A stretch of 64,000 bases of DNA from Mahella australiensis 50-1 BON (GCF_000213255.1 NC_015520.1:1384001-1448000), one strand, 5' to 3'. Numbered from the stretch's first letter, positions 1 through 13,105 are shown. A program made the numbers and translations. The notes: generated by a model not told the origin, from the letters alone.

Positions 1-1383
1 AGCGAGAAATTGAATGCTATGATAGCAGGTGGCACGCTGCCGGACATAGTAACATTGTGGTGGGCGTCACCGCAGTTCAAACTGATGGTACAGGGAGGAC
101 TGGTTTATTCGATAAATGAGTTGAGTGAAAAATATGCGCCGGAATTAATGACTATCTTGCCCAAATCGATGATAGAGACGCATAAATTCCCTGATGGTAA
201 TTTATACGGTATAGTCAGCTTCTTTTGGGCACCCGAGGAGATGGACCCGGAAAAGAATTATTGGGAAACTAATGCGGGTATATTGGCTCGGCAGGATATT
301 ATGGATCAACTGGGAATAACGCGCAATGATTTCAGCACCCAGGAAGGTGCGATAAATGCTTTGAAAAAAGTAAAAGACAGCGACATAAAATACCAGGGGG
401 TTAAGGTTGAGCCTATGACATTCGGTGCGGAAGGTATGGATGCTGTAGATCTTACTTTGCCAGCATTTTTTGGTGTACCTATGGAAGATGAACAGGGTAA
501 CTATATAGACCAAAGGCTGCATCCCAAATATTTGGAGGTTGTTAAGTTCGCAAACAGACTATACAGAGAGGGTTTGGTGTCTAAAGAGGTATTTACTAGT
601 CAAAGGCAACAAATCGAAGAAAAAATAAAGTCCGGCAGCGTATTTTCGTTTTTAGGTAATGTAGGGGATTACCAAGGCCCTATGTATGATTTATATAAAC
701 TGGACAAAAAAGCTAAATTCGTGACTGTTGAGCCCATACGTTCTAACGATGGAAGTGATCCGGTAAGAATAGAGTCGGGCATAGGATGGAATACGACATG
801 TGTTACTAAACAGTCAAAACATCCGGATAGGGCGATAAGATTCTTGGAGTTCCTATATAGCGAAGAAGGCGATTTAATACAGAGTTACGGTATCGAAGGT
901 GAAACTTATAAAGTGAATGCGGATGGAACCATTGAGCTGATGCCGGAACTGCTGCAACTCCAATTGGAAAACCCAGAAGAATTTGATAATAAGTACGGCT
1001 TTGGAGGTTTTGGGTGGCTGGTGGATTATGTTAGAGTACAAAAGAGGACCAAGCCTGTAACCGAGACTGATAAGTTAAAACAAGATTGGTATAAAGATAT
1101 GTCTAAGATAGTTTACCACACAACGCTCTTTGAAAAACTCGGACCAGATCCGGGGACGGATGCCAGCAATAAACTTACACAGATAGACGAGTACTGGAGA
1201 AAACAGGTTGCGCAGATGATGGTAGCCGAATCCGAAGCCGAATGTGAGAGAATATACAATGAAACTATTCAGCAGATGAATAAAATGGGGATGCAGGATA
1301 TTATCAAGATACGCAATGAGAATTTCCAAAAAAACAAACAGGCTGCCGGAGTAAAATATGCATGGCCGACTTATAATGAATGA
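1..1383 (+). CDS. Extracellular solute-binding protein of a carbohydrate ABC transporter, 5' end cut by the window
   Basis: The frame is already open at base 1, so the signal peptide and any lipobox lie outside the window; about 460 C-terminal residues are visible. The segment MIAGGTLPDIVTLW matches in layout MIASGDIPDVMFS in the complete binding lipoprotein at 11465, and the length and aromatic-rich middle fit the large (about 540-residue) LipO-type family-1 sugar-binding proteins. It would capture an oligosaccharide outside the cell and hand it to LplB/LplC-like permeases. No permease genes follow it directly; the next complete gene is a glycosidase. The family assignment is sound, but the substrate is not visible. 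Confidence 0.85.
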   Translation, partial: SEKLNAMIAGGTLPDIVTLWWASPQFKLMVQGGLVYSINELSEKYAPELMTILPKSMIETHKFPDGNLYGIVSFFWAPEEMDPEKNYWETNAGILARQDIMDQLGITRNDFSTQEGAINALKKVKDSDIKYQGVKVEPMTFGAEGMDAVDLTLPAFFGVPMEDEQGNYIDQRLHPKYLEVVKFANRLYREGLVSKEVFTSQRQQIEEKIKSGSVFSFLGNVGDYQGPMYDLYKLDKKAKFVTVEPIRSNDGSDPVRIESGIGWNTTCVTKQSKHPDRAIRFLEFLYSEEGDLIQSYGIEGETYKVNADGTIELMPELLQLQLENPEEFDNKYGFGGFGWLVDYVRVQKRTKPVTETDKLKQDWYKDMSKIVYHTTLFEKLGPDPGTDASNKLTQIDEYWRKQVAQMMVAESEAECERIYNETIQQMNKMGMQDIIKIRNENFQKNKQAAGVKYAWPTYNE

Positions 1384-1398
1384 TTGATTTCGCAAAAC

Positions 1399-1428
1399 GC
1401 ATGAAGGGCAATATATTGCCTTTCATGC
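1399..1428 (+). terminator. 13-bp hairpin after the solute-binding gene
   Basis: Arms 1399-1411 and 1416-1428 pair with one G-T wobble around a TATA loop, 16 bases after the stop codon. No T-run follows on the plus strand, so it may be a 3'-end stabiliser or a weak terminator and not a classical intrinsic terminator. Confidence 0.5.
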
Positions 1429-1471
1429 AATATAAAAAATAAATTAAAAGTGCTGAGGAGGTTATATTATA

Positions 1472-1564
1472 ATGCTTAAAAAGATAATAGGGTTGTTGTT
1501 GTCATGGTGTATGGTTTTTGTAGTAGGTGCTGGTTCCATAGATAAAGTACTCATAACTGAATAA
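1472..1564 (+). CDS. Short signal-peptide-like ORF (30 residues)
   Basis: A GAGGAGG ribosome binding site at 1455-1461 sits 10 bases before ATG 1472. The reading frame codes for MLKKIIGLLLSWCMVFVVGA followed by ten more residues and a TAA stop. It has a basic start and one hydrophobic segment, like an export signal that ends soon after the likely cleavage region. It could be the remnant of a secreted protein whose body was lost, or a genuine small exported or membrane peptide. No family was recognised. The strong ribosome binding site is the main reason for listing it. Confidence 0.4.
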   Translation: MLKKIIGLLLSWCMVFVVGAGSIDKVLITE

Positions 1565-1604
1565 TAAGCGTATAATTATATTTATCAGTTGAATATTACA
1601 ATAC

Positions 1605-1643
1605 GCCTTGAGTACTTTCAAAATTTGCGAAAGTACTCAAGGC
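1605..1643 (+). promoter_or_regulatory. Perfect 15-bp hairpin just before the GH50-like gene
   Basis: Arms 1605-1619 and 1629-1643 are exact reverse complements with a 9-base loop. The hairpin ends 5 bases before the AAGGAGAG ribosome binding site of the gene starting at 1665. There is no T-run after it, so it looks more like a leader RNA element or operator than a terminator. Confidence 0.5.
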
Positions 1644-1664
1644 TGTTATAAGGAGAGAATTAGC

Positions 1665-3659
1665 ATGGTTATTTCCGATCTAACACACTTTTTAGCTGAA
1701 AGATGTGAGGTCAATATTTCGGAGAACGGTAACAGCATCGTTTTGGATTTCGATAAAGAAGGAGGAGATCTGATCTGCGAAAAGGACATCCTAGAGCAAT
1801 GGTGGCGCAATGAGGGTTATCTGATACTTGATGTATTAAACCATGAACAATGGGTTATGGGAGTTGTTATAAAATTTTGGGAAATCAATAGTACCAAACC
1901 TGATTTGAGTGTTACTATGGGCGTGCTCCCTGGCATAAAGGCCAGATTATCTTTGCCGTCTAATGCTCTGAATTCACAGCATATGTTTTTACCTAGAACA
2001 CCTGGGAAATTAAAAACGGTTGTTGCAGGACAGGGGGTTGATCCGTCGAAAATCTGCAAACTTTCCATAAGCAGTATGGAATGTTTTACGCGCCAAAGAC
2101 TCGAAATATTTGATATGCATGTTGCGAAAGAAGAACCGGATTATCCTCTGCCTGACACTGTTTTGGTCGACAAATTGGGGCAACTGATTACAAGGGAGTG
2201 GTATGGGAAAACTCACGGTGAGGATGAGTTAAAGGTTTATTTACTCAATGAGTCTGAGAAGTCAATCAGTGCTCAGGGCAGATGCGCATTGGATGAATAC
2301 GGTGGATGGCAAAACAAACGCTTTAAAGCCAGCGGTTTTTTTAGAACAGAATACGATGGGAGAAGATGGTGGCTGGTAGACCCTGAAGGAAATGCTTTTT
2401 ACAGCTTAGGCATGGATTGCGTATGGCCGGGTGAGAATGCTTATATTAATGGGATAAGGAAATTCTTCGAATGGTTGCCCGATGAGAAAGGTGCTTTCAA
2501 AGAAGCTTGGACTATCAGTACATCTAACAGTGACGAAAATTATTTCAATTTTACTATAGCTGATTTCATAAAAACATTTGGCAATGTCTGGTGGGGCCAA
2601 TGGGCGCGGATTACTAGGAGAAGGTTATTGGAATGGGGTATAAATACCATAGGTAATTGGTCATCGCCAGATTTTATAAAATGCGCCCGAATGCCATATG
2701 TATGGCCACTCGCGGATTTTCCGGATACCGAATATAAAGTATTTAGAGATTTCCCGGATGTATTCTCTGAGGAATATGAGAAGAATGCAATAAAATTTGC
2801 TAGACAGTTAGAGCCTTTTAAGGAAGATCCATATATGATAGGATATTTCTTGCGGAATGAGCCTCAATGGGCTTTTATACAAGATCTCAATCTAGCAAGA
2901 ATATTACTAGAGGATGATAATCCATCAGCATCAAAAGATGCCCTTATAAGTTTTTTAGCCAAACGATATGACGGGGATATACAGAAGCTTTCAAAAGAAT
3001 GGAATATTGATCTTTTATCTTTTGATCAATTAAAAAACAGCCTAGATACAACAGCTTTATCGCCTAAAGCCCTTGCGGATCTGGATGATTTTTCAGAAGT
3101 AATGATAGAACGATACGTTGCCGTGCCCAGTAAAGAGGTAAAGAAAATAGATCCCGATCACCTGAATTTGGGCATGAGATATGGTTATATATCCCAAGAT
3201 AAGTTATTGGCTGGCCATCAAAATTTTGATGTATTTTCGATTAACTGCTATAAAATGTCACCAGCTTCTGATGTTGATTATGTGGGCAAGATTATAGATA
3301 TGCCTGTGCTGGTTGGGGAGTTCCACTTCGGAGCATTGGATCGAGGGCTTTTAGCCACAGGACTTCGTGCTGTTACCGATCAACAACAAAGGGGAGTGGC
3401 TTTCAAGTATTATGTTGAAACCGGAGCGGCTAATAAATACTGTGTCGGTACGCACTATTTCCAGTTAAATGATCAGCCCGTATTGGGACGTTATGATGGG
3501 GAGAATTTTCAAATAGGAGCAGTGGATGTCTGTTGCAAGCCATATAACGAATTTACAGAAGGTATAAAAAGCGCTTCTTTTGACTTATATAAAGTCATGG
3601 CCGGAGAAAAATCAGCATATAATATTTATCCGAAAGAGATAGAAAGAATCGGATTTTAG
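1665..3659 (+). CDS. GH50-like (agarase-type) clan GH-A glycoside hydrolase
   Basis: The protein has 664 residues counted from ATG 1665, chosen because AAGGAGAG lies at 1648-1655; an in-frame TTG at 1608 would fall inside the leader hairpin. The segment GFFRTEYDGRRWWLVDPEGN and the following SLGMD are typical of the GH50/agarase-like group. Two acidic residues sit where clan GH-A enzymes carry the catalytic pair: E399 in YFLRNEP (acid/base) and E552 in VGEFHFGALDRG (nucleophile). No signal peptide is seen, so it probably acts in the cytoplasm on imported oligosaccharides. It is convergent with lacZ across a shared palindromic terminator. The family is inferred from motifs. The true substrate need not be agarose; another beta-galactoside or uronide-containing glycan is possible. 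Confidence 0.7.
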   Translation: MVISDLTHFLAERCEVNISENGNSIVLDFDKEGGDLICEKDILEQWWRNEGYLILDVLNHEQWVMGVVIKFWEINSTKPDLSVTMGVLPGIKARLSLPSNALNSQHMFLPRTPGKLKTVVAGQGVDPSKICKLSISSMECFTRQRLEIFDMHVAKEEPDYPLPDTVLVDKLGQLITREWYGKTHGEDELKVYLLNESEKSISAQGRCALDEYGGWQNKRFKASGFFRTEYDGRRWWLVDPEGNAFYSLGMDCVWPGENAYINGIRKFFEWLPDEKGAFKEAWTISTSNSDENYFNFTIADFIKTFGNVWWGQWARITRRRLLEWGINTIGNWSSPDFIKCARMPYVWPLADFPDTEYKVFRDFPDVFSEEYEKNAIKFARQLEPFKEDPYMIGYFLRNEPQWAFIQDLNLARILLEDDNPSASKDALISFLAKRYDGDIQKLSKEWNIDLLSFDQLKNSLDTTALSPKALADLDDFSEVMIERYVAVPSKEVKKIDPDHLNLGMRYGYISQDKLLAGHQNFDVFSINCYKMSPASDVDYVGKIIDMPVLVGEFHFGALDRGLLATGLRAVTDQQQRGVAFKYYVETGAANKYCVGTHYFQLNDQPVLGRYDGENFQIGAVDVCCKPYNEFTEGIKSASFDLYKVMAGEKSAYNIYPKEIERIGF

Positions 3660-3670
3660 GACATATGTTT

Positions 3671-3700
3671 TATAATGGGGGTGTATACACCCCCATTATA
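3671..3700. terminator. Bidirectional palindromic terminator between convergent genes
   Basis: A perfect 30-base palindrome (arms 3671-3685 and 3686-3700) with a GGGGG/CCCCC core lies between the stop codons of the GH50-like gene and lacZ, which are transcribed towards each other. Confidence 0.8.
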
Positions 3701-3708
3701 AATAATTC

Positions 3709-7051
<3,343 letters not shown>

Positions 7052-9355
7052 ATGAAATGGAATATAGCCTATTATCTGCATAAATATCGTTTTAAGAGCG
7101 TGTATACGCGATTGATAATAGTATTCAGCATCATATTAGCCGGTGTGGTACTAGCCGTGGGAGGATTCTCGTATATCAGGGCGTCTCAAAGCATAAAAGA
7201 GAAGGTGAATGAGGCCAATCTTCAAACCTTGCGTCAGATGCAGCAGGTTATGGATGCGGCGATGAAGAAAACAGACACCATAATCAGTAATCTATCGATG
7301 CACTATCTTATGCAGAAGGATTATAACAGACTGTCCTTATCCGAGAAACTCGAACTGCCCACTATGGTCAGTTCTCAAATGACCGAAACATATATAGACT
7401 CTATATATGTGTATTATCTTGAAAGCGGTAAAGCGCTTTCCGCCCCCGGCGGCGCTGTTGATGCCAGTGTGTTGCCGGATACCGGTTGGCTTGATATCTA
7501 TGATGATGCCGCTCCTCTGGGCTTTAGGAAATTATTGATAAATCACCGCGTTATAGATAAGGTTGGTGCAAAAGTTGACGCCATCACCGTTATGAGAGAG
7601 TTCCCGCTGATGTCGCTGCCTAAGGTAGGCGTTATTGTGATCAATCTCGACAGGACCAAGCTATTCAGCGTTATTCAACAGAATATGCCTGCGGATCAAA
7701 ATCTATTTGTGACGGATGCAAATGGTGAACTGTTGAGCGGCGACACCGATTATTTTGCTCTATTGTCCCGACAAAACGATTTCTTTAACGTAATAAAAAG
7801 CGACAGCGGATATGGTCAGATAGACATAAACGGGGAGTCCAAGATGATATCCTGCGTTCGTTCACCATACAATGGCTGGATGTATGTCAAGGCGGAAGAT
7901 GTAGCATATCTTACTGCTGCTACGAAAGGGATAAGGGATCTCACCGTATGGTTGATGTTATTATGCTTAGGCGGCGGCATGGCCGTTTGGGCAATTGTAT
8001 CCCTTAACTTTTATAAGCCCATATTAGAAGTTCTAAATAGAATTGGGGGCAGAGATATAGCAGCCGACGACGAGTATAGGGTGCTCAGCAAAGCGGTCGA
8101 TGATATAATGGTTCAAAAGAGCAATATAGAGGACTTATACGATAACAGCCGACAGGAGATAAAAAGCGGCCTATTGATCAGCCTTTGCAGTGGCTATATA
8201 GATGACATGGAACATGTATTCAGGCAATTGGATGCTATAGGCTTTCCTTATCAACATTGCGGCTTTGCTGTGGCAATCGTGAGTACGGATAGATTTAGCG
8301 ATGCGGCGTATATCCGTAATACTGGAGCCATTGCAATTATGAAAGCGGCGATAAGAGATATAGTGGAAAGCATATCTGTACCGGGCGTTCATGCCGTAGC
8401 CGGGAATATGGATGAGAATAGGATAATAGCGCTGATGAGCTTTCACGGCGATGAGAACGCTGTTATAAGCGCTGCGAAAGCTATGCAGCAGGATATTGAG
8501 GATAGACTTGGCATTTCGGCGACCATAAGCATAGGCAACGCTTATGAGAGGATAACCGATATACATCTATCATATCGTGAGGCATTGGACGCTTTGAACT
8601 ATAAAGTACTTACAGGAAACGGTTCGTTGATCCATATAAACAACTTCAGCATAAGCGGCGATGTGCCTAAGTACTATTATCCCATGGATAAAGAGATCGA
8701 GATGATAAATGCCATAAAAGTAGGAGACAGGCTTGCTGCCATGAACGTCATCGATGAGGTTTATGACGGCATACCCAAGTGTGCGGGTATGGCCTCATAT
8801 ATATCCGAGATGCTGTGGCAATTGATGAACGGCGTCTTTCGCGGCATGGGTACCATGGGTATGAGCTATGAGGATGTATTCGACAGGAGTTTCTTTGAAA
8901 CATATAAGGATTATCGATCCATAGAGGATATCGATGGCATGAGAACTTTTATTGAGGAAAGGGTTAACGCTCTTATCGATTACATCGATAAAAAACACAG
9001 CAGCAAGAACAACGCTATTGTAGAAGCCGTAAAGGCCCATATAGAAAAACATTATTCTGAAGACCTTTCGTTGGACGATGTGGCGTCAAAGGTGTATATG
9101 AGTACCTCATATATGAGTACCTTGTTCAAGGAAGTTACCGGCCATAACTTTACAGATTATGTAATAGGAGTGCGTATGAGCAAAGCCAAAGAACTTTTGG
9201 TGTCTGACGACAAAGATATAAATGCTATTGCCGGTATGGTGGGATATAATAATATGCGCAGTTTCCTCAGAGCATTTAAAAGGTGTACGGGGATGACGCC
9301 TACAGAATATAGAAAATCAAATGCTGTTGATAAGCTGGCGGATGATATTAGATGA
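7052..9355 (+). CDS. Membrane-anchored AraC-family regulator (YesS/YesN-like)
   Basis: 767 residues. A membrane segment lies at about 20-43, then an extracellular sensor region (about 45-290), a second membrane segment (about 296-318), a cytoplasmic middle region, and a C-terminal AraC-type double helix-turn-helix at about 652-760 ending in the usual GMTPTEYR segment. Such proteins sense sugars outside the cell and activate nearby uptake and hydrolase genes. The LplB/LplC permease genes lie directly downstream, which is the typical pairing. The ATG at 7052 has its purine-rich site unusually far upstream (about 23 bases). An in-frame CTG at 7040 would be better spaced, so the exact start is uncertain. 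Confidence 0.9.
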   Translation: MKWNIAYYLHKYRFKSVYTRLIIVFSIILAGVVLAVGGFSYIRASQSIKEKVNEANLQTLRQMQQVMDAAMKKTDTIISNLSMHYLMQKDYNRLSLSEKLELPTMVSSQMTETYIDSIYVYYLESGKALSAPGGAVDASVLPDTGWLDIYDDAAPLGFRKLLINHRVIDKVGAKVDAITVMREFPLMSLPKVGVIVINLDRTKLFSVIQQNMPADQNLFVTDANGELLSGDTDYFALLSRQNDFFNVIKSDSGYGQIDINGESKMISCVRSPYNGWMYVKAEDVAYLTAATKGIRDLTVWLMLLCLGGGMAVWAIVSLNFYKPILEVLNRIGGRDIAADDEYRVLSKAVDDIMVQKSNIEDLYDNSRQEIKSGLLISLCSGYIDDMEHVFRQLDAIGFPYQHCGFAVAIVSTDRFSDAAYIRNTGAIAIMKAAIRDIVESISVPGVHAVAGNMDENRIIALMSFHGDENAVISAAKAMQQDIEDRLGISATISIGNAYERITDIHLSYREALDALNYKVLTGNGSLIHINNFSISGDVPKYYYPMDKEIEMINAIKVGDRLAAMNVIDEVYDGIPKCAGMASYISEMLWQLMNGVFRGMGTMGMSYEDVFDRSFFETYKDYRSIEDIDGMRTFIEERVNALIDYIDKKHSSKNNAIVEAVKAHIEKHYSEDLSLDDVASKVYMSTSYMSTLFKEVTGHNFTDYVIGVRMSKAKELLVSDDKDINAIAGMVGYNNMRSFLRAFKRCTGMTPTEYRKSNAVDKLADDIR

Positions 9356-9407
9356 GCCAAAACAATTCATAGAGCGATATAATGTCATTTATCTAATGAA
9401 ATGTCAC

Positions 9408-9443
9408 ATGCACTGATCATGAAATCCATTATGGTCAGTGCAT
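9408..9443 (+). terminator. Terminator-like hairpin after the AraC regulator
   Basis: Arms 9408-9419 and 9432-9443 form a 12-bp stem with one G-T wobble, followed by TTATTT. It separates the regulator from the transporter operon. Confidence 0.65.
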
Positions 9444-9527
9444 TTATTTGATAAAAAGTCACTATCAATGTTTCCTCCAATGAATTAAAATTACGATGTA
9501 AACAAACAACAGAGAGGAGACAAACAG

Positions 9528-10502
9528 GTGAGCATGAGATCGAACATCTTATTAGAGGCTCCCGAACAAAACAATAGCCTTATATATAAGATAAAGAGGC
9601 AATTCAAGATATACGGTCAAAATAAATATCTCATTTTATTATTTTTACCCGGACTCATATGGTTCATCATATTTAAGTATGGCCCGATGTACGGGCTTTT
9701 GATGGCCTTTCAGGATTATTCGTTGGTAAAAGGCGTTTGGGGCAGCACGTGGGTTGGGCTTAAACATTTCCAGTATCTATTTACGGGACCGGATTTCTTA
9801 CCGGTTTTAAAGAATACCATAATAATCAGCGCATATAAGATAATATTTGGTTTTCCCGCACCCATAATACTTGCGTTGATGCTCAACGAAGTAAAGAGCA
9901 CGGCATTCAAACGCACTATACAAACGGTGAGCTATTTGCCGCATTTCTTTTCATGGGTTGTATTGGCTGGTTTGGTGATGATGGCATTATCACCGTCGGT
10001 GGGTATAGTCAACCAGATAATACAGGCATTTGGCGGAAAGCCCATATTTTTTGTGGCCGACAAACAATGGTTTCGGACGGTGCTTGTGGCGACCGATATA
10101 TGGGCGAGCATAGGGTGGGGTTCGATCATATATCTGGCGGCTATAGCCGGTCTGGACCCTGAATTGTATGAAGCGGCGGTTTTGGATGGCGCCAACCGTT
10201 GGCAACGCATACGGCATATAACCATACCAGGTATAGCTCCCACAATAGCGGTAATGTTGATATTGAGGACCGGCAGCATACTGGATGCCGGATTCGATCA
10301 GGTTATGAACCTCTACAGTCCGCCGGTATACGATGTGGCCGACATTATCGATACCTACATGTATCGCATGGGTATAGGCGGATTCCAATTCAGTCTTACC
10401 ACAGCCGCAGGCATGTTCAAATCGGTGATAGGATTTGTGCTGATAATAATCACGAATATACTGTCAAAACGCGTAAGCGAAGGCGAATACGGTATATGGT
10501 GA
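9528..10502 (+). CDS. lplB: Carbohydrate ABC transporter permease, LplB type
   Basis: 324 residues with about six membrane helices. The cytoplasmic EAA loop is clear at about 213-230 (YEAAVLDGANRWQRIRHITI), where the shared ATPase docks. GTG 9528 is chosen because GAGAGGAGA at 9512-9520 is well spaced; ATG 9534 is the alternative. It forms a heterodimer with the next gene product and works with the binding lipoprotein at 11465. CUT1/LplB systems commonly borrow an MsmK-type ATPase, and none is encoded here. Confidence 0.94.
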   Translation: MSMRSNILLEAPEQNNSLIYKIKRQFKIYGQNKYLILLFLPGLIWFIIFKYGPMYGLLMAFQDYSLVKGVWGSTWVGLKHFQYLFTGPDFLPVLKNTIIISAYKIIFGFPAPIILALMLNEVKSTAFKRTIQTVSYLPHFFSWVVLAGLVMMALSPSVGIVNQIIQAFGGKPIFFVADKQWFRTVLVATDIWASIGWGSIIYLAAIAGLDPELYEAAVLDGANRWQRIRHITIPGIAPTIAVMLILRTGSILDAGFDQVMNLYSPPVYDVADIIDTYMYRMGIGGFQFSLTTAAGMFKSVIGFVLIIITNILSKRVSEGEYGIW

Positions 10503-10523
10503 CAAAGAGGAGAGGAAAAGACT

Positions 10524-11405
10524 ATGAAAGTTAAACGCGGTTCAGGAGAGATAATATTTGATGTGCTCAACTATACATTGCTTATACTATTGGCGATAGT
10601 TACTATATATCCGTTCTGGCATACGCTGGTTTTATCCATAAGCGCCAGGGAGTCGGCTATGGGTATGAGCTTCCGTTTGTGGCCGACCAAGCTTGATTTC
10701 ACATCATGGGAGATGATAGCCGGCCGTTCGTATATGTGGAATGGTTTCTATAATACCGTCGTGCGAACGGTACTCGGGACTGCCATAGCGGTTATTTTGA
10801 CCGTTACGACCGCCTATCCATTGGCAAAGAAAACATTTCCACACCGTGATTTTTTCACCGGCCTTATAATATTTACGATGCTTTTCGGCGGGGGTATGAT
10901 ACCTACCTATGTGCTGGTAAGCGGATTGGGGCTTATGGACAGCGTGTGGGCATTGGTAATTCCGGCGGCCATATCGCCGTTTAATGTGGTTATAGTCAGG
11001 AATTTCTTTCAATCCATACCGGAGAGCCTTGAAGAATCGGCAAGGATAGACGGCGCCAACGATATGCTCATACTCTGGCGCATTGTGTTGCCGTTGTCCA
11101 CGCCGGTTTTAGCTACCATCACGCTGTGGATCCTAGTCGGGCACTGGAATGCATGGTTCGATGCCGTGTTGTATATACATGACCGCGGCAAATTTGTGCT
11201 CCAGCAACTGTTGAGGGAACTGGTGGTAATGAACACCGTGGACCCGCATATAGCCGTACCTCAATCCGACACGGCCGTACCGCCGATGGCTGAGAGTGTA
11301 AAATCCGCGGCCACCATGTTTGCGACCATACCTATCCTGATAGTATATCCGTTTTTGCAGAAATACTTTACCCAGGGCATAATGATAGGAGCGCTTAAGG
11401 GTTGA
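10524..11405 (+). CDS. lplC: Carbohydrate ABC transporter permease, LplC/YtcP type
   Basis: 293 residues, six membrane helices, with the EAA loop EESARIDGANDMLILWRIVL at about residue 170 and the typical C-terminus GIMIGALKG. The ribosome binding site AGAGGAGAGG lies just upstream of ATG 10524, 21 bases after the partner permease, so the two are co-transcribed. It forms the second half of the membrane channel for the oligosaccharide importer. Confidence 0.94.
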   Translation: MKVKRGSGEIIFDVLNYTLLILLAIVTIYPFWHTLVLSISARESAMGMSFRLWPTKLDFTSWEMIAGRSYMWNGFYNTVVRTVLGTAIAVILTVTTAYPLAKKTFPHRDFFTGLIIFTMLFGGGMIPTYVLVSGLGLMDSVWALVIPAAISPFNVVIVRNFFQSIPESLEESARIDGANDMLILWRIVLPLSTPVLATITLWILVGHWNAWFDAVLYIHDRGKFVLQQLLRELVVMNTVDPHIAVPQSDTAVPPMAESVKSAATMFATIPILIVYPFLQKYFTQGIMIGALKG

Positions 11406-11464
11406 TATCGTGGCGGATAAAACGCTTTGATATATAAAATTTATTTTTGAGGAGGAGTTTTTCT

Positions 11465-13093
11465 ATGTCGAAAAGGTTCATTGCACTGTTGCTGGTGCTG
11501 ATACTGGCATTATCGGTATTGATAGCCGGTTGCGGCACCGACGGAAAGGAAATTGGCTCGGAGGATACGGACGGGCAAAAACCTTCCGAAGAAGGCACAA
11601 CGCCCCAGCCGGAAGAAAAGAAGTATACCATAAAATGGGTTGGCACCAGCGCCGATCGTAGCCCCGTTGAAAAGGATACGCCCACGGAGAAGTATTTGGA
11701 AGAGAAGTTCAATGTGGACATTGAGGCCTACTCGCTTACGGATTTCAATAATCAATTGGCTGCTATGATCGCGTCGGGCGATATCCCGGATGTTATGTTT
11801 TCATTTGAACCTCAGAATTGGCAGCCGTTGGTTGACCAAGGGGCATTGGCCGAAGTTTCCGAGGATGTGATAAGGAAGAATGCGCCCAATGCGGCAAAGC
11901 TTATCGATGAGACTGATCCGCGCGTATGGGCCATCGGTAAATATAAAGGGAAGAACTGGGCCGTACCCAAGGTAGTGGGAACGGAGTTCAATACCGGTGC
12001 CGTATGGCGTAAAGACTGGCTGGACAAGCTGGGAATAACAAAAGTGCCGGAAACATTGGATGAATATGCACAGGCTTTTGATAAGATCGTAAACGGTGAC
12101 CCCGATGGCGACGGCAAGAAGGATACCTACGGCTGTACAGGACAGGGCGGGCATCCGGTGAGGCAATTCGACGCCGTATTCGGAGCATATGGCATTATGC
12201 CCGGACAGTGGCGGGTGGTCAATGACAAGGTAATAATGAGCACTATTATGCCCGAAGCATTGCAGGCGTTGACGCTGCTACACGATTGGTATCAGAAAGG
12301 ATATATCGATCCGGAGTTTATAACCGATAATCCACAGACCGCTGGTCAAAAATTTGACGCCGAGAGATTAGGAATGGGGTGGACGGCTCTTGATAATTTC
12401 CATCCTGATGCTCCTAGCGGTCGAGCAACCCTTGACGCATGGTCAAAGAGGAATCCGGATGCCAAGTTTGCCTTTGGTCCAATACCGGCGGGACCCAATG
12501 GTGATCGCGGTGACTGGCTATGGGGACCCAGAGGTAATTTTGTAGTATTCGGTGCGCCGCTAGCGCAAGAGCCCGATAAGATGGCCAAGATACTTCAGAT
12601 GATGGATACTATTCTTTCGGACGAAGAATTAGCTATTCGGGTTTACTGGGGAGAAAAAGGCAGGACATATGACTTCATCGATGCCGCTAAAGGTCCGTCC
12701 GGTGGCCTTAAGTATCTGCCGCCATATGATACCGATCCCAATGCCAGGGCTAAGGAAGGTATCGGTTACTTCTTCCAGAACCTGTATCCGGTGTACGATT
12801 GGGCATTGCCGAGCATTACAGCTAAATACAGATCGCAAGATCTCTATAAGTTAAATATGGAATTGGCGAATTGGCAGGAGGGACGCGATGCCCTAATGAG
12901 GCCATATCTGCCGTCGGCAGCGCAATATCAGGGCAACCTTGATAAGCTCAAGACCACGGCGTACAGCGAGTTCATCACGGGGCAGCGCTCGCTTTCCGAT
13001 TGGGATAAGTTCGTCAATGAATGGCTGGATCAAGGCGGCCGTAAGCTGACCGAAGAAGCCCAGCAGTTCTATGAAGAGAATATGAAGAAGTAA
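11465..13093 (+). CDS. lipO: Sugar-binding lipoprotein of the LplBC transporter
   Basis: 542 residues from ATG 11465, preceded by GAGGAGGAG at 11449-11457; an in-frame TTG at 11447 lies inside that site and is rejected. The signal peptide ends in a lipobox LIAGC with the lipidated cysteine at residue 23, followed by an acidic Gly/Glu-rich linker. The rest fits the large LipO/family-1 binding proteins. It is anchored outside the membrane and delivers substrate to the two permeases encoded directly before it. The ligand is probably an oligosaccharide released by the secreted enzymes downstream. Confidence 0.93.
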   Translation: MSKRFIALLLVLILALSVLIAGCGTDGKEIGSEDTDGQKPSEEGTTPQPEEKKYTIKWVGTSADRSPVEKDTPTEKYLEEKFNVDIEAYSLTDFNNQLAAMIASGDIPDVMFSFEPQNWQPLVDQGALAEVSEDVIRKNAPNAAKLIDETDPRVWAIGKYKGKNWAVPKVVGTEFNTGAVWRKDWLDKLGITKVPETLDEYAQAFDKIVNGDPDGDGKKDTYGCTGQGGHPVRQFDAVFGAYGIMPGQWRVVNDKVIMSTIMPEALQALTLLHDWYQKGYIDPEFITDNPQTAGQKFDAERLGMGWTALDNFHPDAPSGRATLDAWSKRNPDAKFAFGPIPAGPNGDRGDWLWGPRGNFVVFGAPLAQEPDKMAKILQMMDTILSDEELAIRVYWGEKGRTYDFIDAAKGPSGGLKYLPPYDTDPNARAKEGIGYFFQNLYPVYDWALPSITAKYRSQDLYKLNMELANWQEGRDALMRPYLPSAAQYQGNLDKLKTTAYSEFITGQRSLSDWDKFVNEWLDQGGRKLTEEAQQFYEENMKK

Positions 13094-13105
13094 ATAAAGG
13101 CTTAT

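Noticed and set aside
7425-7443. Near-palindrome around AAAGCGCTTT that resembles a catabolite-control (cre) site
   Set aside because: It lies deep inside the AraC regulator coding region with no promoter nearby; probably a chance codon pattern.
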